A stretch of 64,000 nt of DNA from Symsagittifera roscoffensis (taxonomy: Eukaryota; Xenacoelomorpha; Acoela; Convolutidae), in contig NC_087064.1 in the NCBI RefSeq assembly GCF_963678635.1, positions 70,307,465 to 70,371,464 of the forward strand, read 5' to 3'. The notes beneath the pieces were generated by a model that did no database searches, was not told where the DNA came from, and saw only the letters and a program-made list of their open reading frames with translations. The position numbers and the translations under genes are program-made. Of the stretch, positions 41,293 to 50,700 are shown piece after piece (the stretch's first letter is position 1; each line of letters starts with the position of its first letter).

Positions 41293-44037
41293 ATGACGAA
41301 AGAAGGGACGAAGATAATGTCCATTATCTCAGTCGCAGGACACCAGGTGGTCAAGAACTTGAGTGAACCGTCCGAGATTACGCTGGTCCACCTGGACATT
41401 TATGCAGACTACCTGAGGGAGAAGGATACCAAGCTGGACTCCAGGGCAGTGCGTGCGCTACTCACGACAGGAGGTCCGAGGCTGATGAGAATGGATGGAA
41501 ATCACATAGAAGTACATGGCCCATATCCGATTCTGATGAATGTGGACGGCATCAATATCTACACAAAAGCTCACGTAACTGATGCGAGTGATCAGGTAGG
41601 CCGAATATACATTGGTCAAGAAGAGCTGAAGGTGCGACGAATCGGACATAATGCCATGCTCGAACAGTATGCGGTCCACATAGGTTGCGAAGCCGATCTG
41701 ACCGCACACGTGCTGGATTTGCAGGGCAGACAACTTTCAGTGAAAGGATTGTTTGACACGGGAGCAGTGGTCAGCGTCATGCCGGTCAAGACCTGGACTG
41801 ACATGGACTTCGACAGATCGGATCTGATACCGACAAACATCAGACTGGCAGCTGCCAATCAGGGAGCAATCTATGTGACTGGACGGACCCCAATCATATC
41901 ACTACAGCTTGGAGGAAGACATCTTTGGATGAGCTTCCTGGTAGTGGAAAACTTGGACGAATCCGATCAATTCATCCTGGGGAGGGACTTCGTACGCAAC
42001 TTTGATGTCATAATCGACCTCAATGACGGGTTGATTAGGATCAAAGATCCTGAGAGAAAGTATGAAAAGAAACATCTTAATAAGATCTTAATTAACCAGG
42101 CAAAGGTGCCGATTTTTTTGGATCGAAAGGTTAGACTGAAGCCAAACCAAGCCGCAGTAGCGACGTTTAGGATGAGCAACTTGAGTGAACTCAGTAATGA
42201 CAGACAAGTGTGTCTGGTACCAAATCCAAACAGTAAAAGCTCGGCTGTTTTAGGAAGAAGCTTCTCACTCACTCAGAGCGGACTGTGTGTGAGTGTGTTG
42301 TTGAACACAGAAGCAAAAACAGTGACAATACAGAGGGAAAAAAAACTTGGCTACGCATTGCCTCTGAACACAGACTTTCAGAGTGTGAAGAACTTGAAAA
42401 ATTTTGATGTAACTAAAGGTCCCTTGCATGCGAACCAAGAATGTATACTGAAGAGAGTAAATGAATTGAAATCTTCTAGGAAATTGTTTTCAATGAAGTC
42501 GGAAACAGATGATGGGTTGTCTAGTTGTTCGAATTTTCCTGAGAGACCGACAGGAGCAGAGTTAGCAGCAAATAAATTGGTCCCACCCGAGATAGAACAT
42601 TTGAAGGGTAAAAAATCAGACAAGGAACTAGATTCGCTTAGGGCGGTGCTAAGTCAGAATGCAGACGTTTTTTCGAAACATAAGGCCGACATAGGTTGCT
42701 GTAATTTTGTAGAACACGAAATTGAGATAAAAGAGGGCTCGGTACCTCATAGGTAAGGGGCGAGGAGAATGACCCCACATAAATCGGAGGCGTGCAGGAA
42801 AGAAATCGGAGCCGAGATGTTAATGGAGTACGACATAATCGGGCCGTCGAAGTCCCCGTGGGCTTGTGGCGTGGTAATGGCCAAGAAAAAAAGAGGGCAA
42901 CTCAGGTTTTGTTGTGACTTCCATTACTTGAACGCAGTGACGATAAAGGAAGCATACCCGATTCCCCGCATTGATGAGAGCTTTTCCAAGCTGGGGGACG
43001 CGAAGTTCTTCAAGACGTTGGATTTGGGCTCCGCGTTCTGGCAAGTGCCACTCAGATAACAAGATCGGGAGAAAACGGGCTTCGCGTGCGAGCTGGGATT
43101 GTTCCAGTGGAAGTGGATGCCGTTCGGATTGTGCAACGCGACGGCCACATTCCAGCAACTAATGGCCCAGGCACTCACGAGTGTGACAAAGAAATATGGG
43201 AATCTCATCATGTGTTACGTCGATGATGTCGTGATTGCAACGCCAACCCTAGAGGATCACATAGAGAGGTTGGATGAGGTGTTTACTTGCATGAAGCACG
43301 CGGGACTGAAGTGTAAGCCCTCAAAGTGTGAAATCCTCAGAGACTCCATAAAGTATCTGGGCCGCCTGGTGGATAAGCATGGAGTGAGACCAGATCCCGA
43401 AGCCGTCGAAGCGGTTTTGACCTGGAAAGCACCTAAAACAGATACACAGCTGATGAGCTTTTTGTGGTTTGCTAATTTTTATCGAGAATTCATCAAGGGA
43501 TACGCCGACAAAATATACCCCATGCAGCAGTTGATGAGAAATAAGGGCAAAAGATTCACTTGGACTGATGAGACACAAATTTCATTTGAGAACGTTAAAC
43601 GTGAACTTTGCGAGGCACCGGTCCTCGGCATGCCAACAGAGAAGGGGATGTTTGTATTAGACACGGATGCATCAGTGGTTGCGATATCGGGCATACTTCA
43701 CCAGGAGCAAGTGTGGAATCGGAGAACGGTTCTCCGTCCGATAGCCTACGGAAGTAAGGTCCTGAGCGATACTGAGATGAAGTACTGCGCACCAAAAGCG
43801 GAGATGTTCGCGGTGATCACTTTCGTGGAGAAATACAGGGCTTACTTGGGGAGTGCTCCCTTCAAGTTGCGTGTGGATTATCGTGCCCTTGCCTGGCTGA
43901 AAACCTATTCGATGGACCAAAGTTATATTGGTCGTTGGATCGTGCGCCTAGATGGAAACCGCATGATCATAGAGCACAGTACCCGTGACAAGCACCAGAA
44001 TGCTGATAGCCTCAGTAAAAAGACAAAAGTTCTATGA
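41293..44037 (+). pseudogene. pol: Protease-reverse transcriptase-RNase H
   Basis: One frame over 2.7 kb, interrupted only by TAA 42754 and TAA 43057. Retropepsin DTGA lies at 41755-41766, with ILGRDF about 80 residues on. RT has FCCDFHYLN, TLDLGSAFWQV and the YVDD box at 43216-43227. RNase H has TDAS, the Glu in PKAEMFAV, VDYRALAW in place of the usual TDHKAL, and NADSLS. The stops fall inside the RT fingers/palm, where readthrough products are hard to imagine being regulatory. Frame conservation with intact catalytic residues indicates decay by point mutation more than by indels. Confidence 0.88.
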
Positions 44038-44929
44038 GCGCCTCGAGGAGAAGCAGGCTAACCAAGCGGAGATCAAAGACGGATTTTCATTCCTAGACAA
44101 GGAGACCTCAGACAAACTACCACTCACTAGGTGACTGGATAAGCCAGGGCACCCTATACCACGACACACTGAACTTCCAGTGGAGACGGCCGCCGAAATA
44201 AAGGTATTGGCCAGGAGTGATCCTGTCCCATTGGACCTGCTAGTCCGATCCAATCTGGTGCAGCAAGAGCTTACCAGGCTGGGTATAAACAGCATAGCCC
44301 TGCTATATAGGACAGTGAACGTGGCGCCGGTCGTCATGGGGAAGCTCCGTGACTTGCTGGATAGAGGAGTCGACGGACATGATCGTGAGCGGATGAAGAC
44401 CGTTCAACGGTTGAGCGTCACTGAGAGAACGGAGATGTGGAACGGGATTGCCGGTCGATAGTGAACCAGCTGGTGACCTCAATGCCGAAGGATATCTTGT
44501 TGAGGACTTCGTTCACAGAACGTGGGAAATCGACACCGGTCCAAGCCACTGAAGAAGTCAGGGTCAAGTCGCATTCCAGCTTCACGAGAAAAGTACGATT
44601 TACGGATGCAAGGGAAGAGTACGAACCGGGCTTGAATTGTTCATCCGGGGACAAGACAATGTCCGGGGAGTCAGGCACTTTCGAGCCTGCACAGGACGAT
44701 TTGTCCGGGGAGACAAGGTTGAGGCAACCAAAGGACAGAATGTTGTCCGGGGAGCCGGGTTCAAGGCGACCAAGGGACAGAGTTTTTTTGGGGAGCCGAG
44801 AAACGTCACAGACAGATCGTAATCCATCGGCCCGAGTGATGTGCCCCCATACACTCGGGGTCCCGGTCGTGGGAAAACACATCGGAGACTACTTCCAATT
44901 CGGATGTTTCGGAGATTGCAATTCATTCC
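44038..44929 (+). pseudogene. Tether region between RNase H and integrase
   Basis: Two overlapping frames (44180-44461 and 44437-45006) encode charged, low-complexity protein without a known domain. A tandem repeat of about 42 bp with the core GTCCGGGGA occurs at 44661, 44703 and 44744, with a variant at 44643. It encodes repeated S-G-E or L-S-G-E peptides. Spacers of this size between RNase H and integrase are uncommon in gypsy elements. Confidence 0.5.
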
Positions 44930-46381
44930 TTGTTGGTGGAATGGAAACAGCGCGGGCTGGACCGGGAAATGCATCAGGATCCAGACAGAGACAAGTATAC
45001 CTCTGATGAGGAGGGCACTGTAGTGGACAAGGCCGCAGAGGAGCCTGAACTGATAGATGTGTCGAAACGTCCCACCAGATTACTGCCACATGGTACGGTC
45101 GTCCGTACCAATCTGGAGCCATCTGTGCAGGAAGCAACACCTTTGATGAAGATATGGTGTGTCAAGTTGATGGATGATGCTCATGCTCCGGAGATAATGA
45201 GCGGGCAATTAAACGTGATAAAGACGCATCTGAAAGCCAGATACCGGCTGTCGGACCTCCTAAGGGCTCAACGAAATGACAGAATGACGAGCAATCTGAA
45301 AAGATGGGTCGAGAACGGGGCACCTGACAAAGGAGATTTGGAGGAAGACAGCTATAAGATTTTGAAGCAATTTTACTTGAAGAGAAAAGATCTGTTGTAC
45401 CTGAACAAAGACGGGATTGTAGCCTGTAAACGAGAAGAAGAAGACACGGTGCCTTACAAGTATAATTCAATAGTGTTACCACAGTTATACCAGACCGAAT
45501 TGCTCTTTCGTTCACATGACCAGATGGGCCACCAAGGCGTGGACAAAGTGTACAACAGAATACAGAAACGATTCGAATGGCCTGGTTTGAAGAAGGCTTG
45601 TGAAAAGTGGATCTCTGCATGCTTGTCGTGTCAACAGGCGAAAGACCCCAGGAAACAAAGATTCCCTCTGCAGTCAATAGAGTCATCGGGATTCAACGAA
45701 GTAGTGCAAATTGATCACCAGAAGATATGCATGACAGCCACGGGCTACAATCAGGTGCTGGTAATGATTGATCATTTTACGAAATATGCAGAGGCAGCCC
45801 CCTGCATGACAGCATCAGCGGAAGAAACGTGCGATCACTTGATAAATGTGTGGATAGCGAGGCACGGTTTCCCCATCACATTCCAATCGGACAATGGCAA
45901 AGCATTTGAGGGCGATCTCACGAAGGAATTAATGAAAAGATCGCAGGTGGCACAGGCCCACTCGACCACTTATCACCCACAAACTAATGGCCTAGTCGAG
46001 AGGCAAAATTGCACGCTGGTATCCATGTTGAACGTCTATTGCTCACGCTACATGGATGACTGGGATAGGCACTTGCCGCAAGTGATGGGTACTTACAACA
46101 GCACAGAGCATTCCACCACGGGAATAAGTCCGCATATGATGCTAACTGGTCACGAAAAAGCTCTTCCGTTAACGTTTTTCTACCCTGAGTATGAAGGGAA
46201 GAAAACAGCACCACAGATGTACGTGCGTGATGTTATAAGGAGGCAGCCGGACCTCAATGACTTATGCAGGAGGAACACGCAACAGGCACAAATTAGACAA
46301 AAAAGGAGATTTGATAAAAAAAGACTGCAGATGCAAAAGCCTACTCAGTCGGCGATTACGTCTGGGTGTTCCAGGAAGTAG
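44930..46381 (+). CDS. Integrase
   Basis: 483 codons open. The start is nominal because the frame is a continuation of pol. After about 100 variable residues comes the HHCC zinc finger (HDQMGH...CLSCQQAK). The DDE core is complete: Asp at 45713, Asp at 45890 and Glu at 45998, with the last two spaced D(35)E. A YHPQTNG-type motif (TYHPQTNGLVERQ) precedes the Glu. The frame ends at 46381 in the C-terminal domain. Homologous sequence (YVWVFQEVVPPKG) continues in the 46366 frame and then returns to this frame at about 46415, implying two nearly compensating indels. It inserts element cDNA into the chromosome. Confidence 0.88.
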   Translation: MLVEWKQRGLDREMHQDPDRDKYTSDEEGTVVDKAAEEPELIDVSKRPTRLLPHGTVVRTNLEPSVQEATPLMKIWCVKLMDDAHAPEIMSGQLNVIKTHLKARYRLSDLLRAQRNDRMTSNLKRWVENGAPDKGDLEEDSYKILKQFYLKRKDLLYLNKDGIVACKREEEDTVPYKYNSIVLPQLYQTELLFRSHDQMGHQGVDKVYNRIQKRFEWPGLKKACEKWISACLSCQQAKDPRKQRFPLQSIESSGFNEVVQIDHQKICMTATGYNQVLVMIDHFTKYAEAAPCMTASAEETCDHLINVWIARHGFPITFQSDNGKAFEGDLTKELMKRSQVAQAHSTTYHPQTNGLVERQNCTLVSMLNVYCSRYMDDWDRHLPQVMGTYNSTEHSTTGISPHMMLTGHEKALPLTFFYPEYEGKKTAPQMYVRDVIRRQPDLNDLCRRNTQQAQIRQKRRFDKKRLQMQKPTQSAITSGCSRK

Positions 46382-46414
46382 TTCCACCAAAAGGAATCAA
46401 AAAAGTATTTAAAA

Positions 46415-46855
46415 ATGGCGCGCCCATTTCAGATAACGGAGGTGCACCAAGGAGGTCGTTTTTATCGATTGAGCCCTGGAAGAGCAGCTCATTACGAAAA
46501 CATCAAACCACACAATGCCTCATCAGAGGACTGGTGCATCCCAGCGGACATGCAAGAGGGAGAATATTTGATAATGGATCTTGCTTGTGAGGTGAATGAA
46601 AGGGGTACTCGCGACAAAAACGATGGGAATGAGGTGGTGGATGATTGCGATCTACCACTGGACCTGGCGTTGACCGAGCGAGTAGAGGTGGACGACGAAA
46701 CTCTACCTTATGTCGAAGAGGACTGGGACTGCCCAGAACAAACTGAAATTGACAAAGGGGCACAACCTGAATTTCCTCTCACCATGGAGACACGCCTGAG
46801 CAAGAGAGGAAGGAACAAGAAGAAGTACAACCCGTATGGCGAGGATTTTATTTAA
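46415..46855 (+). CDS. Integrase C-terminal tail
   Basis: Same frame as the integrase core after a short double frameshift. RPFQITEVHQGGRFYRLS and RAAHYENIKPH form the SH3-like 'GP.Y(K/Q)I...Y.(V/I)......VH..NLK' tail of gypsy integrases. An acidic stretch follows, and the end (RLSKRGRNKKKYNPYGEDF) resembles the 'R.R...PP.RYGDF' terminus common in this group. Listed separately because of the frame break. No chromodomain is seen. Confidence 0.7.
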   Translation: MARPFQITEVHQGGRFYRLSPGRAAHYENIKPHNASSEDWCIPADMQEGEYLIMDLACEVNERGTRDKNDGNEVVDDCDLPLDLALTERVEVDDETLPYVEEDWDCPEQTEIDKGAQPEFPLTMETRLSKRGRNKKKYNPYGEDFI

Positions 46856-46876
46856 GACAGGATAATTTTAAGCGAC

Positions 46877-47155
46877 ATGATGGAGTCGCTGGTGGGACTG
46901 GATGAAATAGCGGTGCCAAGAGAGATCGAATTGGTAAATGACATGGATCAGGATTGGATCGAACATCGCTCCGAACCAGAAATAGAGTTCGAACCAGAGG
47001 TGGAGCAGAATCATGAGCATGAATTAACGAACTTGCGAGTGCTCGAATGGCTCCACGATCTGCCGGCGGATCCCAAAGAGACGACCTTGACGATTCGGGA
47101 TGTCGATAAAGACGGCATCAAATACGTCAGCCATGACAATACCGAGTCCAACTGA
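46877..47155 (+). CDS. Acidic ORF between integrase and macrodomain
   Basis: 92 codons from ATG 46877, strongly acidic (E/D-rich, EPEIEFEPEVEQNHEHE). No domain is recognised. It may be an N-terminal extension of the macrodomain protein, separated from it by stops at 47153 and about 47300, or a linker of the polyprotein. Confidence 0.4.
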   Translation: MMESLVGLDEIAVPREIELVNDMDQDWIEHRSEPEIEFEPEVEQNHEHELTNLRVLEWLHDLPADPKETTLTIRDVDKDGIKYVSHDNTESN

Positions 47156-47370
47156 GTCGCTCCAGATAGCCCTCTACGCGTTCCGCAATCCAACCTCGAT
47201 CTGCTCGACTTTGGGCGATCGACGGGGACGTTGATGGATATTTTTGTCCGGGGAGTGGGGGTAGGACTCACCCACATCGAAAACCTGATCATTAAAAAAT
47301 TATAATCGGCAAGAGAAACCGGAGAACTAGAAACGGAAGGCGAGAACGCTAAAAAAAACCACCTTTTGGA

Positions 47371-47852
47371 CAATTTTTTGTTTCTTATTTTGACTTACCG
47401 AGCCATTATTCAAACAATAACGTCATAACGGACAGCGATTTCATACTCACGGAACGTACATGCGCTATAGCGATAACCGCGGACGTAAGCTTCCAAACAG
47501 CACTAGCGGCTGACTTTAAGAGAGAGTATAAGAATATTGAGTTTTTATGGAAACAGAGGCCTGGTGTGGGAGGGATGATAGCGCTGCCCCCTGTTGCATC
47601 ACAGAACCCAGGGAAATATTTACTAAGGCCACTGATAGACAACACGTAGATCCAGAGAGCTTGGTATTGGCCTTGACTCAACTTAGGGATTTTCTGGTTG
47701 AGAGAGGGTTGACCTCTCTCTCGTTACCAGTCTTTGATCCCAATAGGGGAAAGCTACATCCGAGAGAGTTGTACGCCCTTGTACACGTGATATTTTCAGA
47801 AACTGATATAGAGGTTTACTTACATAAAAAATACTATCTGAGTATATGCTAG
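47371..47852 (+). pseudogene. Macrodomain (TARG1/Poa1-like), frameshifted
   Basis: The first half lies in the frame ending at TAG 47647: ERTCAIAITADVSF, then LAADFKREYKNIEFLWKQRPG. This matches the 'H(C/A)ISAD......IA..FK..(F/Y)......L..Q...G' start of TARG1/Poa1-type macrodomains. After a frameshift near 47620-47640 the 47547-47852 frame gives HVDPESLVLALTQLRDFLVERG, LSLPVFDPNRGKL and ALVHVIFSETDIEVYLH. These correspond to 'PTY..L...L..(L/M)RD......S.(A/S)(M/L)P..G.GLD.L....V..(I/M)...F..TDI.(I/V)..Y'. Family members bind ADP-ribose and some remove it from proteins. The usual GCGLD loop is altered here (DPNRGKL). An upstream start is not clear. Confidence 0.65.
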
Positions 47853-48219
47853 GAGTTGCATTTGGCGATAAGTGGTTTTTATTAAGTTTACTTTATAGGC
47901 ATTAGGATTAAATTAGGTTAGCTTCTAGGGATTATGTTTTTATGTAATAATGTATATATATGATGTTTATGTGTTATGTTTTTTTAGGGTATGTTTTATG
48001 TGATGTCTATGTCAGAAAAGACCACCTTGGTGCTAAATTTTAAATCAGGAACAAAAAGAAAATTTCAATGGATATTTTTAAAGATCTGAATGATGTTTTA
48101 TCCAGAAAAAGTGACGGTTTTAAGTCGTGACTTGCTTTTTAGATCTTGATTGATCAAATTTTGTTTATTGAATCTAACAAACCAGAAGGAACTCGACGAC
48201 GAAAATCAACACGATAGAA
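47853..48219 (+). other. AT-rich spacer before the second cistron
   Basis: It contrasts in composition with the GC-richer coding on both sides. No ORF. It may contain a promoter, IRES or splice acceptor for the second cistron. None is identifiable. Confidence 0.5.
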
Positions 48220-48855
48220 ATGGGTGACACGAATGAATTCATGGAATTCCTCTCAGCGAGTCTAGGAGCGACTCTAGACGAGATCTATCAGCGGCGGATT
48301 AATTGTGATTTTACACAAGAAGACCCGGGACTGGCGATGTTTGTAGTCGCGCTCCTCAACGCGTTGGGACTAGAGGGTCGAGGGAATTGCCCCATGGAAG
48401 TGGTGTTGATGCTGGCCTTCGTTGAGTCCGGGACCGCCGAGAGAGGTCGAAATCGATTGATGAGATGGCGCCGAGGAGAAATGTCTGGACGCGACTTGGC
48501 TCGTGAGCCGGGACTAGGTGAGCAGAGGGATCACCGGCTAGGTGAGATGCCCCTACCTGTTCAGCCTGCACAGCCGCTCATCGGAGCAAAAAGACTACGT
48601 GATGGGCCGGACCCGTCACATTCAGTAGACTCTCCAACAGTTGCTCCTCCTCCGAAGAGAGTGAGGGTGAGCGAGATAGAGATACAGACCTCGGAGACGA
48701 TCGAGACGTTGGAGAAGAAAGAAAGGGATCAGAACGAGCTGTGTGCCAAGCTGCAGGAGTACAGAGCAATAGCTCGAGAAAAAGACGAATGGAAGAAGAA
48801 GTTTGAATATCTGCAAATAGCCTACAAGGAAGAGGAGATAAAACATCTGAAGTAA
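48220..48855 (+). CDS. Second polyprotein, N-terminal segment (coiled coil)
   Basis: 211 codons from ATG 48220 in a strong context (gaaATGG), the natural start of the second cistron. The first about 75 residues look helical and globular, followed by a G/R-rich linker. APPPKRVRV (about residue 145) is a plausible nuclear localisation signal, then about 60 residues of charged coiled coil. It ends at TAA 48853. The frame stays open past it, so this is segment 1 of a longer frame. The function is unknown. The organisation is vaguely Gag-like (helical domain plus coiled coil), but no zinc knuckle follows. Confidence 0.6.
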   Translation: MGDTNEFMEFLSASLGATLDEIYQRRINCDFTQEDPGLAMFVVALLNALGLEGRGNCPMEVVLMLAFVESGTAERGRNRLMRWRRGEMSGRDLAREPGLGEQRDHRLGEMPLPVQPAQPLIGAKRLRDGPDPSHSVDSPTVAPPPKRVRVSEIEIQTSETIETLEKKERDQNELCAKLQEYRAIAREKDEWKKKFEYLQIAYKEEEIKHLK

Positions 48856-48861
48856 CTATAT

Positions 48862-49059
48862 ATGGCGAGGGTGAACCAAGTGTCACCGGAGATGAACTCC
48901 TCGGAGGCATCCAGGGACACACGTCCCAGGACGAGGGCAAAGGAGCCGTGCGCACCGAGAGAGCCCGAGGCTCCTCAGCAGACGTCACATTCTGCTCCGA
49001 ACCCGAGAAATACGATACCAGACCCCTCAGACACCTATCTCGCTCCTCAGTTCCAGTAG
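48862..49059 (+). CDS. Second polyprotein, P/S/R-rich linker segment
   Basis: 66 residues between in-frame stops TAA 48853 and TAG 49057, low complexity and rich in P, S, E and R. It is in frame with both neighbours, so it reads as an interdomain linker. Confidence 0.5.
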   Translation: MARVNQVSPEMNSSEASRDTRPRTRAKEPCAPREPEAPQQTSHSAPNPRNTIPDPSDTYLAPQFQ

Positions 49060-49071
49060 TCGTTCAATCAG

Positions 49072-50043
49072 GTGGCCAGAACAGCTATGAACGAGATCAA
49101 AAGGACCACTAGCCGGACGCTGGGTAGAGTCTTCCCTTCCCAACGCTTTGATCGTTCTTCAAGCAGCTCGGAGCGAATACCCCGAACTGTATTACCAACA
49201 GGGACCGCGTTTGGTGGGACGATTCATAGATTTCGTGTAGTTGATAATAGAAAGAACCTAACGGTGCGCAACCAGTTCGTGCAAGTGGCCACGGAGCATC
49301 CTCGTGCTTGTTTGAATGGCATGGGCTGGAACCCCGCCATAAGCAACCAGGCAATTCCCTCAGGGAGTCGTCATTTGGTTATAGGGGACAGTTTAGTGAG
49401 GGATCTGAACGAGATCTTTGTCAACGGGCAGACTACTGTCCTATCTTTTGGAGGCGCTTCCGTGGCTCAAGTCATCAAAATGATGAAGTTCCAGGGAGAG
49501 GATCACCTAGACACGCTGGTGATAATGCTCGGGACCAATGACGTTTCGAGAGCCCCTGTAACCCCAGAGGGCAAGTGGGAACCCCTTCTGGTCTGCCCAC
49601 TGAATGAGATGAAGGAGAAGTACAGACCCAGACTCGTGGTTCTATGCACGATACCACAGAACCCGGAGGTGGGCACGCCGGTTGCGGATTTTATGAATGG
49701 TAACGTGACCTGGTGGAACGAGATGACTCGCAGTCTGGTGAGGAGCAACCTCAGCGAGCTGCGACTCATGGATCTGGAAAACATGCTGCGCATGGTCGAT
49801 CACCTCGCACTCACCAGGGATGGCATACACTTCAACACCCAGCAGGGGAGGCACTGGATAAACGACGTGTTCCAGACGCAGTTGAGGGAAATGGAGCAAG
49901 AATTGAGGACAACCAGCTCACTGGCTTGGATCAGTTCGACTGGAGGAGGTAGAGTGAAGGGTAACGTGCCAGAATCACTCGCTAATCGCCTCGGGCCCCT
50001 GGCAATGGAAACGGGTGCAGCTGCTCCCGTTGTTCCAAGCTGA
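49072..50043 (+). CDS. Second polyprotein, SGNH/GDSL-type hydrolase domain
   Basis: 323 codons (the listed start is a GTG; the frame really continues from upstream). All four SGNH blocks are visible. HLVIGDSLVRDL carries the nucleophile Ser (GDS at 49384-49392). SFGGAS supplies block II Gly. VIMLGTNDVS (GTND at 49531-49542) supplies the oxyanion Asn. DGIHFN (49819-49836) supplies the D-x-x-H dyad, followed by the helix QQGRHWINDVF. Such folds hydrolyse esters, for example acetyl groups or lipids. With all four residues present the ancestral enzyme was probably active. It ends at TGA 50041. SGNH domains are known from LINE ORF1 proteins; here one sits in an LTR element after pol. Confidence 0.85.
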   Translation: MARTAMNEIKRTTSRTLGRVFPSQRFDRSSSSSERIPRTVLPTGTAFGGTIHRFRVVDNRKNLTVRNQFVQVATEHPRACLNGMGWNPAISNQAIPSGSRHLVIGDSLVRDLNEIFVNGQTTVLSFGGASVAQVIKMMKFQGEDHLDTLVIMLGTNDVSRAPVTPEGKWEPLLVCPLNEMKEKYRPRLVVLCTIPQNPEVGTPVADFMNGNVTWWNEMTRSLVRSNLSELRLMDLENMLRMVDHLALTRDGIHFNTQQGRHWINDVFQTQLREMEQELRTTSSLAWISSTGGGRVKGNVPESLANRLGPLAMETGAAAPVVPS

Positions 50044-50046
50044 GAT

Positions 50047-50694
50047 GTGAGAGCGAGGTTGGGGACTGCCCCTCCTCCCAGAACTCAACCGTTGGAGAGC
50101 CGACTTGGCAGATCGGTTGATCAGAACCGGATTAGCTCCCAGACCGTGTCTAGGAGGAATGACACGCCTGCTACAGCAACTCCTGCTTCGACAACAGGTA
50201 AATCGACGAGCGCCGTGCCGACGGAGGATGTTGAACCAAACAGTGTGCTCCTTTGGAACCGTCCAGATACCAGCGGTTTGGGACAATATAAGACAGACAT
50301 GTCGGCGAAGTTGAACATGAATACATTGACGTGTCGGGAGGATGCAAGGAAGATGATCGGTGGAGAGGATCCCACAGTGTCGCGATTGCATCGAATACCG
50401 GGCGTGGATTGGCTGTTAGCGGAACAGGAACAGTTTAGCTCCGCGACTACGCTCAGGTACGTGGACCTTAATGGATTGCCTCAGGACAATACCATTGGAC
50501 CCTTGAAAACCCAATCTCTTACGGACGTCCGTCGGAGAGCCAGAGAACTGACACCACCTTCTCGGACGACGAGAGACTATCCCCGAGCGACCTCGGTGGA
50601 AGGAGACGACAAGAGATATGCGGGACTGAAGACACCAGTGGGTGACAGCCTGTTTGCTGCCTATGATCCCTTGGATATAAAGGCTGCCAAATAA
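50047..50694 (+). CDS. Second polyprotein, linker segment
   Basis: 215 codons in frame with the SGNH segment, between TGA 50041 and TAA 50692. About the first 80 residues are low-complexity (P/T/S/R-rich). The rest is mixed, with GVDWLLAEQEQF and DPLDIKAAK, and no domain is recognised. Confidence 0.55.
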   Translation: MRARLGTAPPPRTQPLESRLGRSVDQNRISSQTVSRRNDTPATATPASTTGKSTSAVPTEDVEPNSVLLWNRPDTSGLGQYKTDMSAKLNMNTLTCREDARKMIGGEDPTVSRLHRIPGVDWLLAEQEQFSSATTLRYVDLNGLPQDNTIGPLKTQSLTDVRRRARELTPPSRTTRDYPRATSVEGDDKRYAGLKTPVGDSLFAAYDPLDIKAAK

Positions 50695-50700
50695 CTGATA

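Noticed and set aside
43560-43580. CTGATGAG motif as a hammerhead ribozyme core (also near 45003)
   Set aside because: It lies in conserved pol coding sequence, and no paired stems or GAAA partner are in register.
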